From: Echiichthys vipera
Taxonomy: Eukaryota; Chordata; Actinopteri; Perciformes; Trachinidae
Direction: 5' to 3'
Assembly: GCA_963691815.1 (NCBI GenBank)
Contig: OY829653.1
Span: 6,116,801 to 6,180,800 of the forward strand
Length of the DNA stretch: 64,000 nucleotides
The notes under the pieces are model-generated. The model was given only the letters and a program-made list of their open reading frames with translations. It was not told the origin of the DNA and ran no database searches. The position numbers were made by a program, and so were the translations under genes. Positions 1-12,174 of the stretch are shown one piece after another; positions within the stretch are counted from its first letter, which is position 1; the number at the start of each line of letters is the position of its first letter.

Positions 1-468
1 GTAGGTGAGAGTTTAAATGTATCATCTATGTGCAGCCCAAAAAAGTGCCCGCACAGCTGCCCATGTGTGGAAAATGTCCTCCAAGCTGATAGTATAAACA
101 GAACTACTATGCTCTGTGGTGTTCACAGCTGTCCGTGTACGCATCCGATTGGAAGTATAATTGAAGCTTTACCCAATGCAAGATTTCATAGATGAAAGCC
201 AAGGCAATCACCTAGAATATGCTCGCTTTGCACACACCACATCACCAAGGCTAATATTGTTAACAGCAAGGCCACCCACACAACCACATTGGCAATGCAT
301 GAGGGAATATAATAGTTTTCTGCATTCATATTTGTGAATAAGTGATTTGCAATTTGGATAATAATACTCCTGAACATGGAACGATTTCAAGACATTTTTA
401 GTGACAATTGCAAGTTTCAAATCAGTTATTTAGAGATTTTTCCAGAGACCCCTCAAAATCTTGCTGTT

Positions 469-1127
469 GAAGTGAAATTCCAGTGTAAATCATTTCATGG
501 TCTTTTTTCGACAGTTTTTTTGCGTGTATAAACTATAAATGGGGATATCCCGGAGAATCACTAACAGTTGCTAACAGCCTGATGTGGCTAGCACTGTTTA
601 GCTACGGGCAGTACGGTTCACGCATTAAAACGTCTTTTTTAAACACTTATACTGCTCAAAATAACACCAAACCTCTGCAGTAGCATGAGAAGAGTCCCTA
701 TACATAAATAGAAGCACAAACAATGTAGTTAGTGAACCCAGAGTTTATTAAAAGAGTGTTTTGAAAGACTTACCAACTGGCCCCGGTACCAGCTCCTCTC
801 GTAGTAAAGTCCATTCAAGTGGATTACCAAAGTCAATCCAACAGTAAGGAGCATTGGTGCTTTGTTTTCTGTGTAAGGACTCTTCTCATGCTGCTGCAGA
901 GGTTTAGTGTTATTTTGAGCAGCATTAGTGGTTAAAAAAGACGTTTTAATGCCTTCACTGTCCTGCCCCGAGCTAATCAGTGTTAGCCACATCCGGCTGT
1001 TAGCAACTCTCCCAGATTTCTCGGTTAATAGTTCATACATGGAAAAAAAACTGTCTCAATGGCTTATTAGATGTATGTAAGTGCCGAAAAAGACCATGGG
1101 ATGATTTTACGCTGAAATGACACTTTA
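469..1127. mobile_element. Palindromic MITE, copy 1
   Basis: The ends are inverted: AGTGAAATTCCAGTGTAAATC near 471 and GATTTTACGCTGAAATGACACTTTA near 1103-1127. Internal arms also pair, for example CATTAAAACGTCTTTTTTAA near 632 with its complement near 935-955, and the stretch around 664-700 with that around 865-905. A second copy lies at 16991-17573. No transposase reading frame is present. It sits in the gucy1b2 intron before the first visible exon. Superfamily is not determined. Confidence 0.65.
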
Positions 1128-1475
1128 AGACTTTCAGGGGGTCTCAAGTGTCAATCAAGTATGTATTGTATTTTGCATCCTTGTTCTACTGATGAAATGA
1201 ATGCTGTGGAAATGTTGATAATGCTGAATTTACTATGTGAGCGCTATCTGTACAAGTAATTTTCAGTTTTCCGTGCCTATATTTAAGACAAGCTTTAGTT
1301 GTTTTGTACAGCCCCTGTATTCATTCGACACTAAAGTATTTCACTGAAATTAGGGTTGCTCCCCCTCAAGGAGATTGGGTTTATGCATGCTAATTCTGGT
1401 AATTAACTTACATTATCTGGTTTTTCTTTCCATTTACAGTTCATGCATCTTCATTTCTACTCTTTATTCTTGCAG

Positions 1476-4400
1476 TATAGAGACAGTGGAGGACATGATA
1501 AAGATGGGTGTGTACGTGAATGATCTGAACCTGCATGACTCCAGCAGAGAGCTGATTTTGGCCGGGACACAACAATCGGCTGAGCTGCAGCTGGCCCTTG
1601 ACCAGGTGATGAAAAACTGCTGAATCCGTCATCTGCAGGGTTGGAGCGCCACACAAAGCAGACTTCAACGGATGACCTCAATTGTACAAAATCACAGAAC
1701 AGGGGGGCAGTGTGGGTGGTTCATATCGCCTTATGAAATGTACTGAAATAAGACTTCAAAGATTCAAAGAAGTCGTTTTATATGACACGCTGAGTGCACA
1801 AAATGTAAGAATGACCAGGTGAGCCCAGGTGAAAACTCTTCTCCCGTATTGATTTCACCCATTAAATCCACTTCAGTCATGCAGGACAGATGTGGATTAA
1901 GAGGATTAGAGAAGGCAAAGAGGGATTTTTGAGCTTTAAGAGAGGTGAGACTGTAACTGTGGACTCTTTTGTCCCATTTCTGCTCCTGTAGGAGCAACAA
2001 AAATATGCTCAGCTGCAGGAAATCATCAAGAAGCTGGACGAAGAGAAGAAGAGAGGAGATTCTTTGCTGTACGCCATGATCCCTAAAGCTGTGGCCGACC
2101 GCCTCAGGAAGGGGATCACTGCACTGGAGACATGCCAGGTACAAAGCAGTGCTGTTAACAAAGATAGCGGTACTCTGCTCATAAACCACATCACTGCTAG
2201 TATGCACAATATAACAGCTCAACTAAAGCCACAGATGTTTTTCTGCAGTCTTAGTTATATGTCGCTGTGATATCATAACATGATAAACACGATACACATA
2301 AAGGTAGCCTGCATCTTGCTTTTAAAGTAATTTTTGTTCCTTTGACACTCAACATATAAAATCACAAAATGAATGACATTACCACGAACATATCAAGAAT
2401 CCATCCATACACACTAAAATACAACACTAAAGGGGCTTTCAAATGATAAGCTTTCTTCCGCTCACCACAACCGTTAGCACGTAAACTGCCCATTCACAAA
2501 CCTGGTGTGACCTCTTATAAACCTCCATCATTACGTATTCATCCGAGATATTGATACGACATTAATCTGGGAAGCTCAGCTTGATGTCGCTCTCTGGTTG
2601 CCTAGGAAATCGAAACGTCACACAAAGCTTCTATCTCATTGGTTGCGCTTTTGAAAGGTCAGCGGCTACAAGGTCAAAGTTCAACTGATTTGAACATTGA
2701 GCGCAGCGGCAGAGAGGCAAATCAGAGCGGTGTGCGGCGCTACATTGGGTGTACCGCCTCCTTCATTGGAAATGAATGGAACGGCCGGCACAAAGCGTTT
2801 TTACCGCGTATCATGTGTAGGGGTCTTAATAAACGACTAACTGATGACTCAAGGGACCTGTGACTGACTGACCCTGAGCTAGTTTATTGATCTGGTAAGG
2901 GCACCCAATGCTTACACTGGTGTTTGCTCACAGTGTGATTTTAACTTCATATTTGTTTTTAACCCAGGTCTTCCCAGATGTGACCATCCTGTTCAGCGAC
3001 GTGGTCAAATTCAACGAGATCTGCATCCACATCACACCCATGCAGGTGGTGGACATGCTCAATGAGATCTACATCGTCTTCGACACACTCAGTGAGAAGC
3101 ACAACGTCTACAAGGTCAGTCTAAGAAAGTGTCTGCTTATGATTAACTTACAATCGTGTATTTGGAGCTGTATTTTGACTAGTGTGTATGGTCAGTTTTT
3201 TTGGTGCCTACTATTGTTTTTCTTTTCCACAAATTTAAAGTGAAAGCTGATGAATTTCTTTACATTTGACTATTGACTATTGACTATTTTCTTATCAAGG
3301 TGGAAAAACTTTGTTTGCGGAAACAGCCTGGTCCTAAATAGCTAGCTGTTAGCAAATTATTCTAATACTCTAGTATTGCTAGGTGCTGTACTATTTCTTG
3401 GTAGGTGTATACCTCAGCACCCACGGAGGTGCAGTGTCGAGCGCAAAGTTGTTTGGAGGAGTGGTTCTCAAGAAGTCTCAATACTGGAGGCCAAACAATT
3501 TAACAGCCTGTTCCCAACCCAAAGAAGTTTTATTGACTTTCTTATCACACTGTAGAAATCATCACTCTCCCATCTATTCAGGTGGAGACGATTCGTGATG
3601 CCTACATGGTGGTGGCCGGTGTGCCCAACAAGACCACCTTCCACGCGCACCATATCTGCGACATGGCCCTGGACATGCTGAGCTCCATCGACCACCTTAA
3701 AGACCCCTCCACCGGGGATAACATCCAGATCAGAGTTGGTGAGCAGTACAACTATCTGGAGCTTGAGTGGATAAACCATGATAACACACACAGATTGTTT
3801 GTCTGTTTTTGGGTGGCCGCCTGTTACAGCAGCTCTCGCTCACGGTTGAGCTCCTTCCCTTCAAGAAATTTTCCCTCTGTGGGACAAATCAAGGAATATC
3901 TTATCGTATCTTATCTTATAGCTCAGGGGTCAAACACTCATTCAGTGTTTTGATCGTTGTACTTGATATGTCAAGGTTGGGCTTTTTATCCACTGAACAC
4001 TGTCTTACCTTTAAGTGACATCTCCCCAAAAATATAATATTAAGGCGCAAGAGAAAGACATTTCCTCAACCAGAGTTGTACCCAGTATGGAATAAAAGCA
4101 TTATAACTGAGGACTTGAGATGATCAGGTTGCTCAAATTGAGCATAAAATAAATTATGACTTATCGACTACTGGCAATTGGCAACTATGGCAAATACTTT
4201 GATCTTATGGTCTGTAACATAAAACTCATCATGCCGCATTAGAGCCTCAGTAAGCCAACTACTCAGACATCTTTTCAATACACAAAGTGGGGACCTAAAC
4301 ATCATCATCCATCTATTCTGTAAACCATTTGTTCTGATCAGGATCTTGGGAGCTGGGGCCTAATGCAGTATGCATTGAGTTAAAAGGTTGTCCCTTGACA

Positions 4401-6901
4401 GGTCACCAATTATGATACTAAATACCTAAATAAAACGTGTTTTTTTTACAAATGAAAGCAACTGTCATTAGTAATAATCAACAAACCTATCACTCCAACC
4501 TGTGATTTCTCACTCTAAACAGGAGAGAAAAGATATATTTTCTGTCGTCACTATTGTCTGCATATAATGACAACCTCCGCATTAAGGTATCTGGACAAAT
4601 ATTGACCAAGTGATGAGTGCAAGCTGAATAACTACTGTAGATGTGAACCAGCTCTTGTCCGTATGGAACATTTAAGAAAATATGCAAGAAAACATGGATT
4701 TGGGTTCATTTGGTTATGAATAAACCAGCTAATGTTTGTTTCCATGTTTTCTCTCTCACACACAAACACACAGGTATTCACTCAGGTATGGTGGTGGCTG
4801 GTGTAGTGGGTCTGAAGATGCCTCGCTACTGTCTGTTCGGCGACACTGTGAACACGGCCTCAAGGATGGAGAGCAATGGAGTGGTGACTATACTGACATA
4901 TTTTACAACCCATCAGCCAGCAAAATGTGCTAAATAACCCACGGCATAGTATAAATAACTGCAACAACATCCATGATTTCCTTCAGTCCAATTTATGTAG
5001 ATTAGTAAAGAAAACCATTTTCAGTTTAATGATGCCATTTGTGCATGCTGCTCTTTAGCTAATGCAACAGGCACAACGCTTCATTTGCTTCCCATTACTT
5101 ACAGTAATATAAGCTAATGTCATGTTTGAGGGAAATCTGGTTCATGATGAATGAAAGGAGGTTGTTTGTGCAGCCTTAATTGCACTATAGTGTACACTCC
5201 CGGTCCAGTAAGATGAATTGTTTCCACTTTCCGTTGATGAAAGTTAGATTTCAATACTCAGCTGTAGCAATAGTTGTCTGTGTCTGTCTGAGCAGGGCAT
5301 GCAGATACACATCAGTCAGACCACCAAAGACCACCTGGAACATGAGCCCTATATCATTGAAGAGAGGGGCAAAATCTTTGTGAAGGTGAGTGGTTAATAT
5401 TAGCTATGGACACACACCTTTCTTTCTGCAAATTATGGCTTCCATTATCCACTGATTGAGATGGACATCATGATTCATACTTTACCTGTCAGGTTTTACC
5501 CGTCGTGTCGCTTTGAGCACTTTATTCCAAGCGTATAATTTGAAAAGTCCCACCCCTACCTGTGCTGGGGGACGTACTGTTGAGTATTACTGAAAATACT
5601 CACCTAGATACCCATCTAGAGCGACAGATATTTTGGACTTGGGAGTCAAAGAGTTTTGTGTTTGATGAATTTCAGTGCACAGCATTTTTTATCAACACGT
5701 TATCCTCCTATCATCTTTCAGGGTAAAGGCTACATGAAGACCTACTGGCTGAAAGGAAAGAGAGATCTATCGTTCAAGACCCCGGCAGAGCTGCGCTACA
5801 GCAGTGAACAGAAGGACTCTGAGGATAAGAGCTCTAATGGGTAAGTAGAGAAAAGGAGAGCATTGACCACCAAATACCTAGTTTTCTGCCGTACACAGTG
5901 TGGACTCAGGATGCCCCCTGTTGATTCAGTCAGAGCTGTGGTCTTTGCCCTCTGCAGCAACAGACAGCAAGCAAGCTGAGAGGCTGTAATAGGCGCTTTT
6001 GTTTGAAGGAGTCATGCTGACCAACAAAAACAAGTTTTGCTCAGATGGGCAGTGCAAGCGTAGGTTACTGAAACAACACAAAAAAGGGTGTAACAGGCAT
6101 CACCGCACTACAAAAGAACAGTTCCTTGAGTCTAATTTTAATTTTCCATAAAACAAGAAATTATTCTGCCTCTTAACATGATTCCACTTGTTCCCAGTGC
6201 AGTTTTCCTATTTTGGAGGTATCACTTTCTTGTTAACAAGACAGAAAAGGGCAAGTGAGCGCACTAGTGACATAAAAACTCTACTTAATTATTGTAAATG
6301 TATCGATTCCTTTATTGTTGTATTGAAAGAAGGTGATATAATGTCAGTCGAATGATGGATCAATTTGCTTATTTGAAGAAAATATTATTGATAGGCAGAA
6401 ATAAACCCTATCTCAGATCAGAGTGTCTTTACAACTGCCATCCCTGGGGCCAATTGTAGAAATATTTGGTTTCATACACACGTTTATTTTATGTATCTTG
6501 TTAATCACTGAGAAACTCTGTGTAACTGCACTAGCTCCACAAGCACCAATGTCAAGCGCATGGGCTCCAACCTCAACATCGCCAGCAGTGAGGAGCAAGC
6601 AGAACGGAAGCCAAGCCCCAGCAACTTCCCCTTGGACACTGTGCCCCCACCAGAGGCCGCTAACGAGCCTCCCGACATTCAAACCGATCCTCAAGAGAAG
6701 GAGAAAGCCAAAAAGACTAAGAACAACAAGGCGGCCAAGCTGGATGTGCCCCAAGGAAACGCAATGCCGGAGTCATCGCCGACAGCTGACGGGCTGGACA
6801 ACCCGGGTCCTTTACTCAGCATCAAGAGAAACAGCTTCAGGCAGCACGCCAAGATGCCCACCAACCTGCCCATGCGCAGCGCCTCCTGCTCCATTCTGTG
6901 A
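1476..6901 (+). CDS. gucy1b2: Soluble guanylate cyclase subunit beta-2, 3' part (8 exons)
   Basis: This gene makes cGMP from GTP in response to nitric oxide. Seen: exons 1476-1605, 1992-2138, 2968-3114, 3582-3738, 4774-4883, 5296-5385, 5722-5840 and 6535-6901, all with GT/AG borders and compatible phases, giving 421 residues plus stop. Order: end of the linker domain (IETVEDMIKMGVYVND), a signalling coiled coil (EEQKYAQLQEIIKKLDEEKK), the class III cyclase domain (VTILFSDVV, YKVETIRDAY, GIHSGMVVAGVVG, PRYCLFGDTVNTASR), then a polar tail ending in CSIL. The N-terminal heme NO-binding domain lies to the left of the window; GTAG|GTGAGA at positions 1-10 could be the previous donor. At 4883 I chose the donor GTG|GTGACT because it restores the family spacing between ESNG and IHIS. 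The last acceptor could also be 9 bases further 3'. The beta-2 call rests on the cyclase sequence and the CAAX tail; beta-1 has Gly where this protein has Asp in FSD. Confidence 0.87.
2440..2870. repeat. Probable interspersed repeat in a gucy1b2 intron
   Basis: This intronic stretch is richer in CpG and GC than its flanks and resembles common fish interspersed DNA (phrases such as CCGCCTCCTTCATTGGAAATG followed by GAATGGAACGGCCGGC). I recognise it by general resemblance only; no second copy is present in this window. Its ORF of 74 codons shows no known domain. Confidence 0.3.
6887..6901 (+). other. gucy1b2: C-terminal CAAX prenylation box of Gucy1b2
   Basis: The reading frame ends Cys-Ser-Ile-Leu-stop. 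This fits the CAAX consensus, and Leu in the last position is the class usually modified by geranylgeranyltransferase I. A C-terminal isoprenylation motif is known for mammalian beta-2 but not for beta-1. The preceding residues (SIKRNSFRQHAK) are basic, as is usual next to a lipid anchor. Modification itself is inferred. Confidence 0.7.
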
Positions 6902-8030
6902 GCAGATGGCTGTAGTTTGATGAGAGTGTGATACTGAAAATATCATTGAAGTTTAATCAGGGGCAAAACAAAACCGGCATTTCAATGTCACGCCATATCA
7001 TGCCAAGGGGTTGTGAGGCTTTTAGGCTTTTGATTAAAATAAGATTTAAATGGCAAACTAAACTGAAGAAAAACACTTAAACATTTACTATAGTCGACTT
7101 CTATTAAGGTAAACAACAACATTTAAGGCTCCAAGTGCTTCATAATTACATGCTGTTATCTCGATTGCTTATGAAAGATGCACTCAATGTGCGCTTACGT
7201 TTACTTTAAAAATATATGAAGAAAACTGCACGTTGTTCCTCTGTTTCATTGATTTCATGCATGAAAGGATTTACCTCGTGTAGAAATTGGAAAAGTCCTT
7301 TTTTTAAAGACGTATAAACACCCTGAGTACTGGTTCTTACAACAGGTTACACAACATGCCTTCCTCATGTCGACTGCTTTAAAGAAAAGGAAGTACAATG
7401 TGCTCTACAGACAAACAGCACACGCACAGAGAAACAGAGAAGTGTATATTGACAGCCGTGACAAAGGGTTCATTTCACATTTCTTTATGCTATTTGCTGT
7501 ATGATTTTACAGCTTGACAAGCTAGCCATGAAGTCACTGCTATTAATGCCACATAAATCAGGTTAAAATATATAATGACAACAAATTACAGGATGTTTTG
7601 GGAAATTAAAGAAAGCAATTTTGCGAATGGGTTTTTACGGAGGCGGGAGCTTCCACAGAAACTAATTCTATGGATGCTTCATTTAATTCACTGAGCGCAG
7701 ATATCATTCGAAGTTGTATTTTATGTTGTTTAAACTAGGCACAGAGTAATTCAGTAGACATTTGGCTGGACCTTCACAACATCGTCGTAAAGAGTTTTAG
7801 TTCTTCTTCCTGTATGTAACTGACTGCATTTGTTTCACTGTATGATAGTGTTTATATAAAACTGTATGTACAGCCACTAAAAGTGTCATGTTTTAGTCAT
7901 TTAGGTCATGACACTCATACCGCATCTGCTGGTGAAAGTAATAGGTGGTTTATGAAAACAGCGACCAGCCAGTCACAGGTGTGACCAAATTGCACCTGTG
8001 CCTGGCGTGCGCTGCGTTTTTAAGTATTCA
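6902..8030. other. gucy1b2 3' UTR and downstream sequence
   Basis: This is non-coding sequence after the gucy1b2 stop. No canonical AATAAA lies close to the stop. An ATTAAA at 7605-7610 is the nearest plausible poly(A) signal, so the 3' UTR may be about 0.7 kb. No other gene is visible. Confidence 0.35.
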
Positions 8031-8033
8031 TTC

Positions 8034-8371
8034 ATTCATTCATTTTCAACCCCTTGTCCCTGTGGGGGTCGCAGGGGGCTGGAACCCATCCCAGCTGACA
8101 TTGGGCGTGAGGCGGTGTACACCCTGGACAGGACGCCAGTCTATCGCAGGGCACATAGAGACGAACAGAGACAGACAACCATTCACACCTACGGGTGATT
8201 TTAGAGTCATCAATGAACCGAACACCTGCACGTCTTTGGACTGAGGGAGGAAACCGGAGAACCCGGAGAAAACCCACGCAGACACGGGGAGAACATGCAA
8301 ACTCCACACAGAAGGGCCCCAAGCCGGGATGCGAACCTGGAACCTTCTCGCTGTGAGGCGACAGTGTTTTT
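8034..8371 (-). mobile_element. tRNA-derived SINE, near full length
   Basis: On the minus strand it starts CACTGTCGCCTCACAGCGAG and runs into GGTTCCAGGTTCGCATCCCG, which resembles a pol III box B. Next come the widespread TTTGCATGTTCTCCCCGTGT block and the CTCCGGTTTCCTCC block, ending in a GAATGAATGAATG tail at 8034. A truncated relative lies at 27363-27508. Calling it tRNA-derived is an inference from the box-B-like motif and the repeated tail. Confidence 0.65.
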
Positions 8372-11300
8372 AAGTATTAAAAATTATAATTAATAATTAT
8401 AGAGAAACCCAGAATTTACATAAGTAAATATTCATTCATTATTATTTTATCATTGGACACATTACAAATGACAAGCTGTATACTTTACACCTCTGCATGT
8501 CAGCTGACTGGGCAGTAAAGGTTATGGAGGTTACAAAAGAAACTCATTGGAATTAAAATATAGATACACTTACAATTTATTATCTATAATTACTGTCTTT
8601 TATCTGTACACAGTTTCTTTTTACAAAACTTCAAAAGAAATGATTCTGAAATTGCAAACCCGTAACTAAGCATTACCATAAAAGTTTTTAACATTTTAAG
8701 ATGAAAATATTCTCAAGAACCTGCGGTGACATCTTCGTATGTCTTGTTTTTTCCAACCAAAAGTCCGAAACCCCAAGTTATTTACATACAATCAAACAAA
8801 ATTAACAACAAATGGGAATTTTGCATGATTCTGTGAATGGACTAATCCACTGAGAATGGGATTACTGCAGAAACTAATCCAAAAACCTTGAAAAGTCAAC
8901 GGGTTCCCTGAATGCGTTTTGGTTACACGCCTAAAATAATGTCTGTGTTTAACACAAGCTTAAGAGATCATAGTTCAGTAAACACCCCAAACTTTTGAAG
9001 CCTTTACATGTCTTAAAAAAGACCAAAGGAACAAATCTTAACCAGGTTGATGCAAACTTCTGGGTTGGCCTACACAAATATATCATCCCTGGAACAACCA
9101 ACACATCATTTCAGCTCTACACTTGAATACAAATCACACTTGTGATACTTGAGCTTGTGTGTGACTGATCCTGGTTCAGTGTCATCTGTGGACACTACCA
9201 TGCCTTTAAACGGCCACCAGGAGGTGACAGGATAACCACGAGTTAGTGAATAAATGATTTAGTTAATAAATCAGAGACAGGGATCAGCAATGACTGATTT
9301 ACTTTCTGCTTCCCTGAAGTTCTTCACATCTAGAAAAACAAGAGACGGGAGACAGAAGGATCTTATGTATAATTATCCCATGGGGAGAAAGTGAATCGCT
9401 GATAGCTGCAGACTGATTAAATTAAATCTCTGTACTCCGCTGAAGCAGCATCTGTCCATCTTGATCCCCGATCACCATGTATCTTATGAAGCTCAGAGTG
9501 GAAAGACAAGCAGGGGCGCAGAAAGCACCTGAGCTCACCAAGTCCTGCATCCAATTCAGGCTCTGAATGTTCAGGCACAATTCCCTGAACTCTGTGGTTA
9601 TGAGGTCAGTTATTCCCATCTTAGTCATCTGGTGGTAACACGCTGCCATTATGTGAGTGACTGTATGCGTGTGTGTGTAACTGGAGGCTCGAAGGTCAAT
9701 GGGATCTTTTAATGAAAGATAAGTGACATAATTGAAGTTGCTCTTATTATCTCATAACCAAAAGAGGCAATCGTGTAAGCTGTGTACAGCACAAAGGTGA
9801 GACAGGTAAGAGCTCACTTCAGGTCGAGTGCGATCCACACTACGCTCACTTATACTCACAAACACATGCAGATATTCAGCTGAGCGCTCCCTGCTGATGT
9901 TTCCTTGTGAGATGTCATTACATGATAAAGAGGAAGCCATCAGGAAACCGCTTAAGCGCTACTTCCTGTCTGTTGCCACGGCGACAGACCTCATTCTGCA
10001 GTTGCAAAGTTTACCGTGACTTTAATTTCTTGCAGAAGGACTAAGTGGGAGGCAAAACAAAGAGGCAGGTGTGTTTCGGGTCCACACTGCACACACTGGT
10101 GGGCCGGTATCCTGTCCAGGCACTCCTTAGTCCAGCTGGGTCCCGGCGTCACCTTTAACCCCCCCACATCTGACAACAATTAACATTTTGCGAGAGTTTA
10201 TTGGACGGGTTCTTTTTGAATGGCCTGAGCTTCAGCCAACAGCCCTTGAGCACAGCTGCTTGCTATTCAGATAAACCTACGGATAAACACACAGCTTCAG
10301 AATCAGTGGACACTTCCGGGTTTCTAAATGAATCGTTTAATTCATGACTTCAGAGACATGTTTGCTGTCGTTGCCAAGACCGACTGCTCGGTTGTGAACA
10401 ATACCGGGCTCAATACTGGTTACTCTTGATAATATAGATATTACCCTCATCTGTCGGCCTATTTATCCGTATTTCACTCGCTCAAATAACTCTGAAAGGT
10501 TGATAAGTGTATAGTTTTATGGCAGCCAGCTCAAACAAAGCTTCATTCATAACACTGACATTGGCCCTCCGATTTTATTAGTCTATGCTGTAACGACAAT
10601 GAACCTCACTACTCTAGGGGGATTAGCCTACTTTATGTAGTGTATTTTATCAGGGACAAAGTGCACTAGTGTAAATCATCAATGTGACACACTTAGTGGC
10701 TGGTTTTATCTGCAGCTGGGTCAAGTTGAAGTCGAGTGTTTGTCATTTTGTTTCAACTGTAAAAAGCACAATTAAAATAGAATAAAATATACTTTCACGC
10801 ACAATATTAACAGTTAAAAGATACATAAAAGGCTGACAGTTAACTATCCGTAGTACAGACAACAACAAAAAATAAGATAAGGCATTCATGAATATGAGTC
10901 ACGATGACGTATGATTTATTGTCTTTCAATGATCAATATCATGAGAACAATTATATCGAGGGACATCGTCTTAATTGACAATAACAAGCACATTTACGCA
11001 AATGTTTCAGAAAACGTTCCCTGAAATTTCTGAGGTTTTGGTTTCATAATCGAACTATACAAATTTAAGTCATTTGGGCGACACTTTACGCTGTGATCCT
11101 TGCAGGTTATGTTCATTTTGCGCTAAAGTTCTTAATAAAATGAGAAAATACTTTTAATTTGTCAAGTATTTCACTCAAACAGGACTTTAGCCATGTGAGT
11201 TTTACCATGTGGTTATTTCATATAGACTATTTATTTGACCTATATTGGGAAAGAAGATTTTGAATGTATAGCCTAGAAACTAATCACAACTGTTCTGTAT

Positions 11301-11730
11301 TAAAACAACCAAAAAGACAACTAAATTAAATGTTACCAGCAGATATAAGCGGCAGATGATCAATAGACCTGAGAGATACTGATGCAGGGAGCAGGATGAA
11401 TGTCCGAAAACGTTTTATGCAAAGTTTCACAGGCTGGTAAAAGTCTTTACTTTTAGTGCAGTCAGCGAGCTGTGACTGTGTGCGTGTGTCAGACTGAGAC
11501 ACACTCCTGGCTACTCATTGTTTTGATTCTACCTTGAATAGGAGACACATGGGGAGGGACGTGGTGCTCAGCCGCACTGACAGGAGCTGCATTCCAGCGA
11601 AGGTGAACACAAAAACAGGGGTTAAGCCACTCCTCTTTCTGGCTGCATCCCTGGATTATTGCTAAATTCTTTCTGGGGTTTTCACTTGTCAGAACAAGCA
11701 GAGGCACAACGTCAGCAATACAGTGAAGAG
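8372..11730. other. Intergenic DNA between gucy1b2 and tnfaip8l2
   Basis: I find no conserved coding exon. The stretch holds ordinary AT-rich sequence and one unassigned 75-codon minus-strand ORF (9422-9649, listed separately). Confidence 0.5.
9422..9649 (-). CDS. Orphan 75-codon ORF, not recognised
   Basis: The minus-strand frame begins MAACYHQMTKMGITDL and ends LLQRSTEI. It has three cysteines and no clear signal peptide, membrane segment or known domain. No matching exon was found beside it and it has no convincing splice signals. It may be chance; I list it because its composition is less biased than the other short frames nearby. Confidence 0.12.
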   Translation of the reverse strand: MAACYHQMTKMGITDLITTEFRELCLNIQSLNWMQDLVSSGAFCAPACLSTLSFIRYMVIGDQDGQMLLQRSTEI

Positions 11731-11900
11731 CTGGGGGAGAGAGAGAGAGACAGACCGAATCAGAGAGGGTGCCAAGGTGTGACGAGTGAGGGCAAGAGAG
11801 GGATTCAGCGGTTCTGGAGAGTTTGAATTTCAGAGGGAAACACAAGATAGGCTAGAGAGAGAGAGAGAGAGAGAGTGAGCGAGTGAGAGAGAGCGAGACA
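11730..11900. repeat. GA-rich simple repeat
   Basis: Interrupted GAGAGA runs occur at about 11739-11752 and 11855-11900, just upstream of the candidate first exon of tnfaip8l2. GA tracts are frequent in fish promoters, but no function can be read from this. Confidence 0.7.
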
Positions 11901-11939
11901 TACACACACATACACTGAGGGGTGTGTCATAGCAATTTA

Positions 11940-12174
11940 GTTCCTCAAGGAAGTACAACTCTACATTATCTTAAGACAGGGTGGCAGCAGTGACAGAAGC
12001 GCTGCAGGAGGGCAGTCTTTTTTTTACAGGCTTTGGTTCTGCTTGTGGTGAGGATGAAGAGATCTCATTAAATCAAGCGGCCTGCGCTGTCAACCTGAGA
12101 CACAGACAGAGCAGAGGGAGAGCTATCTGACACAGACCAGGAGGGAGGGGGACCCAGCACACACACACACACAG
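11940..12174 (+). other. tnfaip8l2: Candidate 5' UTR exon of tnfaip8l2
   Basis: The coding start of tnfaip8l2 is only 6 bases after a strong acceptor (CCTTCTTTCAG|GCAACC), so an upstream non-coding exon is expected. The best donor upstream is ACACAG|GTAAGA at 12175, after GC-richer sequence with no long frame. The 5' border is a guess. This would make intron 1 about 4.2 kb. Confidence 0.4.
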
